A stretch of DNA of 64,000 nt, taken from assembly GCA_001600455.1 (NCBI GenBank), contig BCKC01000011.1, forward strand, positions 248,001-312,000. Reading direction: 5' to 3'. How positions within the stretch are numbered: the first letter of the stretch is position 1; every line of letters begins with the position of its first letter. A program made the translations under genes and the position numbers. Below, piece after piece: positions 23,030 through 33,855 of this stretch. This DNA is from Endocalyx cinctus (Eukaryota; Ascomycota; Sordariomycetes; Amphisphaeriales; Apiosporaceae). Under the pieces are notes generated by a model that was given only the letters and a program-made list of their open reading frames with translations, ran no database searches and was not told the origin of the DNA.

Positions 23030-24888
23030 CTAACATTCAACGACGATCCTCCCCGTTCCACGACTAACACACGACAGCAAACTCGTCTGCATCTGCTCCT
23101 CATCGAGCGCCGTCCCTTTATGATCGACTTTTCCATCGCAATAAGTAACCATGCAAGTCCCGCAGTTACCGGCGTTGCATGAAGAGTCGGTGTCGAAACC
23201 GGCTTCATTTAGGACTTGTAGAAGTGATTTCTCGCGTGGCACTTGCAGTATCTTACCCGTCGTTTTGACCTTGACTTCGAACGGCTCGCCCGTGCCCGCC
23301 GCCGATCCGCCAAATTCTTCTAAGTGCACGCGGGAGCGCGGATATCCCAATTGCTTGGCGCGGACTCGGCACTCCTCGAGGAGGGAGGTAGGTCCACAAC
23401 AGTAGATCATAGTTTCCGGAAGCTTGCCATCTCCCGATACTGGGAGGGCGGGGATGATGTCTTTGACGTTGAGTCGCTTGCCCTCGTCTTTGGCGTAGAG
23501 ATGCGTCCGCTTGAGAGGAAGTTGGTCCAAATACGCAGCGTCTTCCATACTGCGAACGGCGTAGTGAATTTCAAATTGAGGAGTGGCGAAGCTGTTGTTG
23601 TCTCCATTCGCTGGTCCAATAAGGGCGCGGATGTCGCCAATATACGCCGTGACGCCTATACCACCAATGATGAAAATATGTCTCTTTACTTGATTCTTGT
23701 CGTCGTCCTCCTGTTTCCTTTTCAGACTATGACCCTTAGCCACTTTCAAGACGTCGCCGACTTCAAACCTTTTGTGGAGGAAGATTGACCCTCCGCGGGA
23801 GTTGTTATCTTTCGCTATACCGAGCTCGAAAGATTTCATGTCGCCGGACACGACGGAATACGCGCGCGTAAATTTGTCCTCGGCGCCGAATTTCAGTCGC
23901 ACGTGCGGGAACCGGCCGAAGCGCAAGGTTTCCGCATCCATTTTCTCGTCCTCCATGGTAGCAAAAACAAATTTCTGAATCCTCGGCGTCAGGGGAGTTT
24001 TCTCTATTAGTTTGAAGGGGTGCCACGGTACGGCCATGTCGCCTTTTAACCGACCCTCCACTATAAAAAAAAAAAATTAGTTAATAAAGACAATTTTATA
24101 AGAAAGAAGGAATGACGTGAATCCGCTGATAGCATAAAATTGCAAGTGATGAATTTGACAAAATTGAAATAAAACCACTCACTGTCCTCGGTGCCGTTCC
24201 GAAGCCGTCCTTCGAACAATTCAACAAACTGATCGGCGAGGCCGGGTAAGTTGACAATTTCGGTAATCGCCTCCATATTATTGACTTCCTTGTGGAGATA
24301 ATACAACAGGCGGCTGAGCGGCCAGCACGGATTGATGCGTTCAAGAAGCTCGACTTTGTCGCCTTCTTGCACGTATCCAGGTTCGAGCACGCGATATAAC
24401 CAGCCCGTGTAGCCCGTATCCTGGACCTTTTTAGACATGTGCCTATACTCAAACCGGTGGTTTAGTTTATAGCACGGCTGCCTTGTCATAGTGACCTGGA
24501 CGATGGCTTCGGGGCCGAAACGGAACTTATCGCCGACGCAGACATTTTGCTCCGTCAGATAATTCGTGACGATATTCTCGCCGAAAGAGCCGATCTTGAA
24601 CTTGGTGTCGCGACCGGGTACTAGCTTCTTCCAGTCTTCGTAATGGGCGTGAGCGTATTGATGAACGGCGTTATCCGGGTGCCGGTGCGGAATATGATCG
24701 CGCTCATCGCCCTCGAAGCCGAATTTGGAGAGCAAAACCTTACCCTTGTGATTTTGCTTGTTGATGGCCGAGGTCATCTTTACTCCCGCGAAGGGTCGGA
24801 TCTTTCCTGTTCGCAAACTTAGTAATCTGTCCGGAGGGGGGATCGGCGCGGGGTCGATATCTGACCCGAAGGAGGCGATGGAGCCCAT
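23030..24888 (-). CDS. MOSC / ferredoxin-reductase / 2Fe-2S ferredoxin fusion oxidoreductase
   Basis: Exons 24888-24183 and 24060-23030 with a 122-bp intron (gtgagt...tatag) join to 578 aa. Residues about 30-180 are a YiiM-type MOSC domain with the conserved Cys139 ('TRQPCYKLNHR'), followed by a helical 3-alpha segment (about 185-235). Next comes a phthalate-dioxygenase-reductase-like flavin domain ('RAYSVVSGD' at 301-309, 'RGGSIFLH') and a nicotinamide site ('GGIGVT', 368-373). The C-terminus is a plant-type 2Fe-2S ferredoxin: C530-x4-C535-x2-C538 and C566. Electrons would flow NAD(P)H to flavin to Fe-S. Bacterial YiiM reduces N-hydroxylated bases with a molybdenum cofactor, so a self-contained reductase of that kind is plausible but inferred. 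The domain order is complete and there are no internal stops. Confidence 0.9.
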
Positions 24889-25250
24889 TGTTCAAACAAT
24901 TGGGCAAGTTGCCTTTGGATAAATCCAGTTCAATTAATGAGATTGTAAGGGTTACAAGCAATATATGGTTTTAGAGAGAGATAAGTGCTGAATGTAACCG
25001 ATTAGTGACGAGTGAATTCTGAATGATCGAGATAAGGTTGGGTGGAGTTTTTAAGGTTACAGTCACTTAAAAACGAAGTGCCCTAATCTCCACTTCTTTT
25101 GGAACACACAAAGTGCGGGGTAATGCATTCTGATATACTTGTCACGGCGGGGCTAGCTATCCTACCACTAGACCGGTCAAAATCTCAAAGGTATCCACCT
25201 TTGAGATAATAGGATATATATACTGCATGTCAGACCTTATCGGCCCTGAC
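24889..25250. other. Upstream region of the MOSC-reductase gene
   Basis: Holds the presumed promoter of the divergent minus-strand gene. At 25182-25207 there is a perfect 10-bp hairpin (atctcaaagg / cctttgagat, 6-base loop). The minus strand at about 25141-25175 resembles the 5' half of a tRNA (ggtctagtggtaggatagc) without a 3' half. Confidence 0.4.
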
Positions 25251-25662
25251 TGTCACGACCTAAACTAGCCTATGGGTAAGGTGGGTTTAGACCTATAAGG
25301 GTTTGTGTTTGTAGGGTAAATAAGTGAAAGGTGTAAGTGAATAAGTAACAGACGAGGGTGGTTGCTATAGGGGTCGAGTGAGATTTGCGTACTCAATAAG
25401 GCTTCGATGTAACTGAAGGCTTATACTTAGATTGATAACTGTAGAAGTAATGACTGACTATTTACATAGGAAATGTCCTTCCTTATATATCCATCCATCC
25501 CTTCTACCAACTTGCTGGAACGTTGGTTCGCGCCGTGATCCCACGATCCTTATCACGTGACCTTCGGTCCGTGGTTCTTCCGTTTGTTCCGCTTATTTGG
25601 GCTTATTCCCTTGTCCTTTCTTTGGGCCCATTTTCTGGCCTTATGTTTGTTGGTTTGTAACA
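25251..25662 (+). mobile_element. Solo LTR (about 412 bp)
   Basis: It begins TGTCACGACCTAAACTAGCC and ends GTTTGTAACA, the TG...CA form of fungal Ty3/gypsy LTRs. The last third contains tatcacgtgaccttcggtcc, shared in diverged form with 320-410 and 34800-34965. No internal gag-pol sequence adjoins it and I see no 5-bp target duplication, so it is a solo or broken LTR. The truncated pol at 28497-29224 could belong to the same element family, but that is unproven. Confidence 0.6.
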
Positions 25663-26289
25663 ATAAAGAATTTACCTAGAGCTGGGGAGGTGACGATATT
25701 ACTATAGTATTTCTTAATTATTTCGTTTAAATATATAGTTAAATTTCCTTGGTATATATATAAACTACAAAGACAAACTCTACTATTCAAAAAACTCTAT
25801 AAGCGACAAACCTGCGATATTTTTAAACACCTTAATAAATCATTTGGTAGATCGTGCTAAATAAGGGATTATCTTTACCGACCAGGATTGGGCCCGTTTA
25901 CGTAGAAATTTAAACGGGTAATAAGGAGGCCCCGAATGAGTGAAGAAATAATTCGAGCTTTTGCTTCCGGCGTATAAGAATAACTCTTGGGATGATAGGA
26001 ATCAGCCAACTCATATAATTGATTATGTGAAATTTTGTGTAGGAAAATCCACAGAACCGTGATGGGCAACAGACAAGGTATAAGGATGTCGACCCTAAAC
26101 GGCAGGTAACGGCATCAGATGCATCAGAGGTAAGTTATATCGATATGACTGCTCCGGAAATAGGTGCTGGCAACCTTTCGGGTAACGTAAGGCCACCAGG
26201 AGCCGATGATAGCAGTCTTGTATGCTATTTCGTCCCGCATCAACGCCTGAATCTAGGCCCTAGTCAGTTAGGCAATGTATGCCCTGTGC
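25663..26289. other. Intergenic, contains the second 20-bp repeat
   Basis: AT-rich. The exact copy of taaatcatttggtagatcgt is at 25836-25855. A 64-aa open frame at 25875-26069 on the minus strand has no support. Confidence 0.5.
25836..25855 (+). repeat. 20-bp direct repeat, right copy
   Basis: Exact match to 22995-23014 in the same orientation, about 2.84 kb away. The pair brackets the MOSC-reductase gene and the solo LTR. Confidence 0.7.
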
Positions 26290-27381
26290 TCAGGCCGTCT
26301 CCTTCGCTTTACCGCGCTTCGTAAGATATTTCTGGCGACCACCGANACTCTCCCAATATTCGTTTAGTATCTGCGGCGCGATATTCTTGAGCTTCGCCTC
26401 CTTNTCCATCGTCATCTCGCCGGGTATGGCGGCGTGGCCGACCCACTGCACCTCAAAGTGAAAAAAGCCTCGCGACATCTTTTTATGGCTGAGAATCTTG
26501 TAAACACGGTAGTTCTCGAGCGGCGCGTTCTTGGGCTTGACGAACAGCGCGTTNACTCGACNACCCTGCGCTCTCCAATACGCATATAACATCTCTTCCG
26601 CACCTTGCTGGATTTCCTCTTCGGCTTCCCATGTCGCATCTTCTACTTTCTCGCCAGCCCAGTGCACCAACAATTCCACGGCGCCATTCTCGCCTGCTAC
26701 GATTCGATGTTTAATGAGAGATTTGATCTCGCGTACTTCGCGCTCGTCTTCCTGTTTGTTGCCATCTTGATTTGTTTCTGTGGCAAAGTCTTTTTCTATA
26801 TCCTTGGCTTCTAGACTTTTTCTCGTTTTAGACTTAGGCTTTAGTTTCGGTTCAGATTCGGGCCCGGGTTCAGGTTTGGATGCGACAGCGGTCGAGTTAT
26901 TACTGAGATCTTTGTGGAATTAAATAGTGATTAGTATAACTATAAAGTGGCACGTAGACGATGAGAGATGATACCTAATCAACCCATATTAGCGACCGGA
27001 ACCTTCGAGGTACTGGAGCTCGGCTCGTCTAAGTCTGATGGTAAACCCGCAGTATCCGGAGCTTGCGCGCGTTCTAGGTTGACAGAAACATTTATATGAT
27101 CTTCATAAGCTATACTTTAATTTAGAGTATAAGCGGTAGATGTCGTGGAAGATATAGATGGTCGACCGTGCCGAGCTATTCGCATGCAGGTCAGCTAAGA
27201 ATTTAGAAGGCGCATATCATTATCATACGTATTCTACCTATAGAAAGGCGACCTCGGCTATTTCGGTTTGATGTACTACGCAAGAAGCTGTGACTGTTAT
27301 GCGATTCATCTGCGACGACGCGAATCGTTAGTGTATTAGTATCAGTTGAAGTCGGGATGAACAATAATCACCTTTATCCAT
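26290..27381 (-). pseudogene. Double-chromodomain protein with one in-frame stop
   Basis: Four exons fit: 27381-27372, 27309-27238, 27175-26984 and 26909-26290, all in one continuous frame of about 297 codons. The third exon contains one TAA (27119-27117), possibly from CAA, so the gene is broken unless an unseen splice removes it. The N-terminus is Ser/Thr-rich and the centre is rich in Pro, Lys and Glu ('KLKPKSKTRKSLEAKDIEKD'). The first chromodomain reads 'EVREIKSLIKHRIV', 'VELLVHWAGEKVEDATWE'. The second reads 'RVYKILSHKK', 'FHFEVQWVG', then 'APQILNEYWES'. Two adjacent chromo-type domains suggest a chromatin reader like HP1, or a domesticated chromovirus integrase tail. Several N bases lie in the domain region (26345-26563). 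Splice sites other than exon 1 are moderately certain; the third intron begins with an unusual gttgat. Confidence 0.65.
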
Positions 27382-28496
27382 TGCTTTTGCCTTTCTCTTT
27401 ATTCCTCTTGAACTTAGAGTCGGGCTGGAATTTGGTTGATGTTGTATATAGATCTCTCATAATATCAAGTCGAAGTAGGAAATGTTTTAGTATTTATTGA
27501 TTAGATTGGATTAGTTGTATAAAAAGAAGGGGGCAGTTACGTAAACATAGGCCCCACTTAATATTATATATGTACATCTCGATCGCAAAACTGAGTTATT
27601 TACGACGTATCCTCGCTGGAGTCCTTATATGCCCCTCAGACCACAATATCCCGCTATAGGTTTAGCTGATACAGTAATCTGTCGCAGGTAGTTATATCCC
27701 ATACTCTTGTACGTAGTCACTTTTGGACAGCGGACGTAACTGTGGACAGCTAGTCATTTTTAGGAACATAACAAAGTGGGATGATATGGGCAGAAGTAAA
27801 GTCCAAATTCTGTGTGTCCAAAGTATCATGCACCTTCGTCCAGAAGTCGAGCTTCCAGAGTTGGTTTCGCCTTTTTTGAAGCTCGCCCAGGGTCGACGCT
27901 GTCAGAAATGGAACGGGTGGGGCTACTATCTATTACGAAAACAGAAGTTGGGCCATTCAACAGGCCAGGGACTTGGCATGATTAGTCAGAAAAGGTGCCC
28001 CACATAGAAAATGAGTATTAGGTAAGCCACCCCCTTTTCTGGTCATGTAATTAATACTAGGAAGTGGCCCGGCCCCGTGTCCGGCTAAGACGTTGTGTAT
28101 GTAGATAGCAAACAAAGACAATAGAGGAATCAGGATTAAATGAATGATGAAGAGAAATAATGCAGAGAGTAAATGTTTCCCTGGCTCTTAAATGTGGCAT
28201 CTTGTCTTAACGAGCTTCGTGAAGGCTGAAGATAAGGTCTAGGAAGAGGACACTACTCGAGAGGAAGGACATGAGACAATTTCCACACTAATGTGTTTAA
28301 AGGTTTTGTCTGTAGTTCTAGGGCATGTGAGAATTTCTATCCTAGGACATGTAGCAATATAATTATATATGTCAATTCTAAAATACGCAAATAAACCTCC
28401 CTCTTTGAATGCAAATGTTGGGTACCTAGATACATATAGTAATGGTACCAACTTAGACGTGCGATATCATGTAATCCGCATAGTCCCCTATAAGAT
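27382..28496. other. Intergenic, one unsupported ORF
   Basis: A 94-aa open frame at 27723-28007 on the plus strand has no recognised similarity and is not called. The rest is AT-rich. Confidence 0.45.
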
Positions 28497-29224
28497 GTGC
28501 AAGTCAAATATTTAGGCCTTATTGTAGGCACTAGCGGTATTAAGATGGATCCCGAAGAAGTCTCCGCCGTTACTAACTGGCCGACCCCGAAGAACGTCAA
28601 AGACGTACAAAGTTTCTTAGGCTTCGCAAACTTTTACCGACGGTTTATTAAAAACTTTGCAAAACAAGCAGCACCACTCACAAAGTTGACGAAGAAAGGT
28701 AACACGTTCATTTGGGATACCGATTGTAAACACGCGTTTAAGGAACTAAAAGAAGCATTCACGTCAGCACCTATCTTACAGCATTTTGACCCCGACAAGC
28801 CGAGTACAATTGAATGTGACTCTTCGGACTATGTCAATGCGAGATGCTTGTCCCAACCCGACGAGAACGGTAGACTGCACCCGGTGGCCTTCTTTTCGAA
28901 ACGATTAACGCCTACCGAATGTAACTACGACATTTACGACAAGGAACTTATGGCGAATGGCGCGCCGAACTAGAAGGCAGTGGGGTACCGGTACAAGTGC
29001 TCAGCGACCACAAGAACCTCCAATACTTTATGACGACCAAACGCCTCAGCCGTCGCCAGGCCAGATGGAGCGAGTTCTTGTCGAGGTTCAATTTCATCTT
29101 GACTTATCGACCCGGTGCACAAGGAGGCAAGCCTGACGCATTAACACGACGATCTTCTGATGCCCCACAGAACGATGAAGACGAGAGCTTGTATTATTGG
29201 AATATTTGTAAGATTAAAACGTAA
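28497..29224 (+). mobile_element. Ty3/gypsy retrotransposon pol fragment (reverse transcriptase end and RNase H)
   Basis: Frame one (28497-28973) runs from the end of the reverse transcriptase ('VKYLGLIVG') through the connection ('[15 protein letters not shown]') into RNase H ('[10 protein letters not shown]', 'YDIYDKELM'). A small deletion near 28950 shifts the frame, and RNase H continues to 29224 ('[20 protein letters not shown]', '[16 protein letters not shown]'). No integrase, protease, gag or LTR adjoins it. The sequence is less degraded than the surrounding DNA but cannot make a functional polyprotein. Confidence 0.9.
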
Positions 29225-30759
29225 AGCATCATCGATAAATTTTGATAGTTGACGGCAGGCTTGAGCTACTGCACATAATGATCGTGATATTCAAATACTT
29301 TGAAGACTTTCTGAAGCCCTCCCTATAAGGCTCAACGCTTCCAACCAGTGGAGGAAATGTCGTTGGAGAAAGCAATGTACTTGGTCATCATCGCGAATAC
29401 TATCTCCTCCTTGGTGTATATGATAAATCCAATATTGACACGCGTACCGGACTTCCGGTCGTAAGTTGTTGTTTATTAGTTGAGGATTAATGGACGAGTA
29501 GCGAGACCCGGGCCATTGTACTCCGCAGATATCGCTTCGAAGGTTATCGTTTATAACGCGTAGACAATTTATAGCTATCTATTTATGGGTTTCTCTCTCA
29601 TTTACCTAAAATGGGTTCTTACTACATTTTGATGGATCAATGAGAAAGCCACGGAACGATAGGTGTAAGAGCCACACAGCTAAATTAGGTGACGAGAGAA
29701 TGCTTAGAACCGAATGTGGGAAGTCGAGTTGGCTGTCAATTTCGTCTTGGGGTATATTGAGTAAATGCGCCAAAGCCGAAAAGGGGAGGGGATTAACGAG
29801 AATGACGATTGTGCCGATGATCATATTTTTATTAAATATTTAGGGCCATAAAATATTTAATGATAGATACATAAACAGCTAAGAACCTAGTCTGGAAACT
29901 ACTATATCGTTAGGTGATTACTTGAGCAATAACACGGGATACGATTTTGTAGATCCGGATTCGTATGGGAAGCTGAATATACCGAAAGGTCTGTAATTGT
30001 CGGTTTGATAGCTCTTAGGACATGATGAGACTGAAATATTATATCATAATTGCCTGATTTAAGATCCAGCTTTGACATTCATTAACTAATCTCGTTAGAG
30101 GTATGCGAATGCGTATGGTGCTGACTCGCGTCTTGCTTAACTAGTTAAATGATTTTCTCTGCCATATTTCTGCTAATACTCTCGGCGAACCCTTAGTGCA
30201 TAGTGTTGGGTTCGAATTTCTATCAGGAAGCATACCCCAGAATTACCCAACCCACGTATCCCCTATGTATATACTGTACAGTAGAAGGAGAATTCCCATC
30301 AATCCCATAAAACAAACCGGCGTATTTTTTTGATATCGGCCCAGGCGAAATTCAATAAACCATCATTTTCATGCTCTTCTACTCTTTGAGGCTGCAGATC
30401 TTTAGTTAGTTGTTTTAGTTAGCGGTTTTAATTAGTAACGATAAACTTCTTTCAAAGCCTATCAAATATTGATATCTTAAGATATATCAGACTCATGGTA
30501 ACCCTAACCGATAATACTGAGTCATTCGACTAATATATGATTATTTATATATTCGCAGCTCATCCATCATCGAATTCATATCTTAGTGCTTTCGGAAATA
30601 CATAGTGATGTTATGTTAATATCGCTGAATAAAGCATATCAACTCTCTTTTTATTCCTATTAGGGTCACTTCTCTGATTAATTTTTTTTCGATATTCCAT
30701 GTTGGATATACTCTATTAAACTATCTCTTTATTGTGTGACTACAGAATCATCCGCAAAG
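29225..30759. other. Intergenic AT-rich, nothing recognised
   Basis: Overlapping short frames at 29606-29843 on both strands are complementary shadows with no family match. The last part is the promoter region of paralogue 2. Confidence 0.5.
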
Positions 30760-31818
30760 ATGCCAGGTCTTCTCGTTCCCGCGCATTTTAAGAAGGAGCC
30801 CTTGGAAGAGGTCGAGGTCATGGTTGCTAGCATATTTCTTGGCATTACCATCACTCTCGCCATATTTTCCGCTTCCACGGCGGCGAAGCAGTCTCAGCAA
30901 AGCATCAGCAAGTCACGTCACGTGAACGCTTATTTCTGGATGATCTGGGGGCACTGGTTGGCAAACAACGCCTTTGCCATTGTGAGCTTTCTTTATCTCC
31001 GTGATGTCATTGAAGCAAGGTATGAAACAACAGTTAATGTGGCACGGCACCAGGGAGTAATAATCTAATGTCATTATAATTTTGTAGCTTCTGGTTATGG
31101 TTCCTTATTTGTAAGAGAGAATATCACGATGCCCGCCCCACTACACCACCACGGCCCCCATCGAAGCTTGTCTCCGCCATCTCCCAGCTGTTGAATCGTA
31201 CTATAGATTTACCTTTCTACGGAATGCCGCGCCTCTTCTCTTTCTTGTCTATCTTCACATTACGGCCAAACTGACTCTTGTCGAACTTAGTAACGCTTTG
31301 GGTTTTCCAGTCTCAGCTCATCGTGCAAATTATCGTCAATCGACTTTCTCTCTTGATTATGGTAGCGCAGTATTCTCGACAACTCAAGTTTATAATTTTC
31401 CTCATTATGACCGTAATCAATGTGAGCGTCTATATTATATGGATTCCAGCCCGGTTAGAAATAAGCCCAACGTGGATGAGGATAAACGCCGTATGGGACC
31501 GTATCGAAAAGGCCATCTTCTTACTGGTTGATCTTGGTTTAAACGTATATTTTATCTACCTCGTACGCGATCGGTTAATTACTGCTGGGCTCACAAAATA
31601 TATCCCTTTGTTCCGGTTTAATATTATTATGGTTGTGGTGTCTATTTCCACTGATGTAAGTCTTAATGGAACGGTTATCAGTTTTGACAAGCCATAATAA
31701 CTAATCATTTGTTCCCAGGTTATGTTAATTGGGCTAATGTCACTCCCAAATGATTTGCTGTAAGTTCAATCTTTAACGTAACATAATTTCTAAATAATTG
31801 GTAGCTGACATTTCTTTC

Positions 31819-31849
<31 letters not shown>

Positions 31850-32316
31850 GTTATCTTCCATTCCAATCGGTGGCCTACGCTGTCAAATTACATATCGAAA
31901 TGAATATGGCATACTTAATTACTAAGGTTGTTCGAGCCTCCAACATATCTGATTACAATCTATCTTCTAGTACCGGACGAAAGCCAACTCAGCCTAAATC
32001 TAAGGAGAACGGCAACAATTCGAATCAGAAAAAAGGGACTCAAGTTATCGATACCATTACTCGCGGGGCAAACGATCCATATAAATTTATGCACAACACG
32101 CATGTGGAGTTAGGGAGTGATGATGATGATGCCATCGAGCTGTCTGATCGACCAGAACGACAGCGTGGTATCCAGAAGACAACTGTTATTACACAAATCG
32201 TGGATGGGCCTGATAATATTACCATGGATGAGAATAGTATGAACACTGAGACCTGTGATAGATTGAGTATGTCAAGTTCTGTGAAGGAACTGAAGAAACA
32301 TACGGGGTTTGCTTAA
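30760..32316 (+). CDS. Multi-pass membrane protein, paralogue 2 (five exons)
   Basis: Exons 30760-31019, 31088-31110, 31291-31655, 31719-31759 and 31851-32316 join in frame to 384 aa. The ATG at 30760 (MPGLLVPAHFKKEPLE) is chosen because paralogue 3 starts at the matching residue. Conserved blocks are 'AYFWMIWGHWLANNAFAIVS', 'WIPARLEISPTWMRINAVWD', 'RIEKAIFLLVDLGLNVYFIY', 'YLPFQSVAYAVKLHIEMNM', and a polar tail ending 'SMSSSVKELKKHTGFA'. About seven membrane spans are likely. A 23-bp micro-exon (exon 2) is flanked by canonical splice sites. Intron 4 ends in a run of about 17 T followed by about 17 A just before its AG. Function unknown; no enzyme motif is seen. Confidence 0.85.
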
Positions 32317-32968
32317 GTTGTTTGCTAGACTCACTGTATATCTAACCTTCATAATAGCTTACTCCGTTAAGGACTTGGTTAGAAAACAAATATTTACAAA
32401 GAGATATATGTCTGATAATACGCTATATCTTATTATAGATGGACTGGTGGTAAAATGAACTCATTCCCTTTTCCATAATTTTAAGGAAGTAGTTATATTA
32501 GCGTTAGACATCTCTATACTAAGCATACACTCCATCAAGGTAACCTTCTAAAATGTCACTAAAAACTTAAAAAATATTAGATATGGGGCATTTAAGACTG
32601 CTAAGCAGCTGAGTATTTGCTACATAGCTATTCAAATCATCATGTTGGTTTTTCATTCGCCTTTTCGTTATATTCACGTCAATGTGGACGCATTTTGCAG
32701 CATCCTGCATAAATATATATATACGTTATTGATGATCCCAGAAATAATATATGCAAGGACGAGCTACCAGAGGTTAATGACCAAATTTGTACGCATTTAT
32801 AATCTAAGGATGAGAATCTGATACTGGGCAAAAAAATCATCGATATTATGCCATAGTTTAGGCACAAAAAAAAAAAAAAAGGTAAGCTTTTAATTTATAC
32901 AGCTCATAGGTATGCACACTCTGCTCCTCCTTAGCTCGAAATACATAATATATACCTAGTAACTTCCT
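32317..32968. other. Intergenic AT-rich
   Basis: Convergent gap between paralogue 2 and the xylanase gene. It contains a poly-A run near 32866-32880. No gene seen. Confidence 0.55.
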
Positions 32969-33855
32969 TTAGTAACTAACCGTAAAGTCAAGGTATCCCG
33001 TACCGGAGAAACCTTCGGCGGTGACCATCTGAAACACGGTGTAGCCCGGGGAGAGCCCTAGGTTCTTCCAGCCCTGGAAGTGGTTCCCCGTCGTGATGCT
33101 GCCGGTGGTGCGGGAGGATCGTCGGACGGACCAGTACTGGTGGAAACTGGTGGCGCCGTAGATCTCGGGCACGTTCTCGTAGTAGAGGTCGTAGACGTCG
33201 TAAGTGCCGCCGTCCGTAGTCACCTGCCCGAGGATATTGCCGTTGCCCGGCGTGCCCGTGCCATGCTGCTCTACCACGTACCACTCCGTCACAGGGTCAG
33301 TCGTCCACCCATACGCGGCCAGCGTGTAGTCGCCTGTAGCGCTGAAATAGCCGCTCCAAGTGAGAGTTCTGCATGGTGGGTTAGCAGTTCTATCTTAATT
33401 GCTTACGACGCCGTATATCTCGGGCGTAAGGTAAAGTGTAAAGGGGGGAATAACGAAAGGAGCTAAAAAAAAAAAAGGATGGTTGCCTACTTGGGAGTAG
33501 TTCCCCTGTAACCCTTCCCACCCAGGAACTCAACGCTAGTAGTCCAGCCAAGTTGGAATTGGCCAGTGGTGGGGTATTCGGTATACGTGGCGCCGGCACC
33601 GTTGGCGTTATAGAGGGAATAGTAGAAGCCGGCTGAGTTGATGCCGTCCTGGCTGCTGCTGAACGAAGTAGCGCGCTTCTGGAGCTCGGAGCCCTGATGC
33701 GTGGAGTTGGCTATAAGCGCGTTGATCTGCTCGTAGAATTCGGGTGAGCGCGGATGCACGCCCGGGACCCGGGGTTCTGGGTTGCTAGGGCTCGGTAGGG
33801 CCAGAACGCCTGCGAAAGGTAGGAGAAAAGAGAGAAGCTTGGCACGGGGTAGCAT
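32969..33855 (-). CDS. GH11 endo-1,4-beta-xylanase, secreted
   Basis: Exons 33855-33491 and 33368-32969 join over a 122-bp intron to 254 aa. The N-terminus is a signal peptide ('KLLSFLLPFAGVLAL'), followed by a propeptide ending in a Kex2-type KR ('SELQKRATSF'). The mature domain shows the GH11 jelly-roll signatures 'GYFSATGDYTLAAYGWTTDP', 'TDGGTYDVYDLYYENVPEIY', 'FHQYWSVRRSSRTTGSITTG' and 'NHFQGW'. The nucleophile Glu150 ('TEWYVVEQHG') and the acid/base Glu240 ('MVTAEGF') are both present. It should cleave xylan in plant cell walls. The gene is intact and GC-richer than its flanks, which fits a plant-associated lifestyle. Confidence 0.95.

Noticed and set aside
23151..23788. Plus-strand ORFs of 84 and 154 aa over the reductase gene
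   Set aside because: They overlap the conserved ferredoxin and flavin domains antisense and have no similarity to known proteins.
25141..25180. tRNA gene on the minus strand
   Set aside because: Only a 5'-half-like sequence is present. There is no matching T-arm or acceptor end, so no tRNA gene is called.
27723..28007. 94-aa plus-strand ORF
   Set aside because: No domain, no coding signature and no nearby promoter or splice support; it lies in transposon-rich intergenic DNA.
33080..33466. 128-aa plus-strand ORF over the xylanase
   Set aside because: Antisense shadow of GC-rich xylanase exon 2; it has no features of its own.
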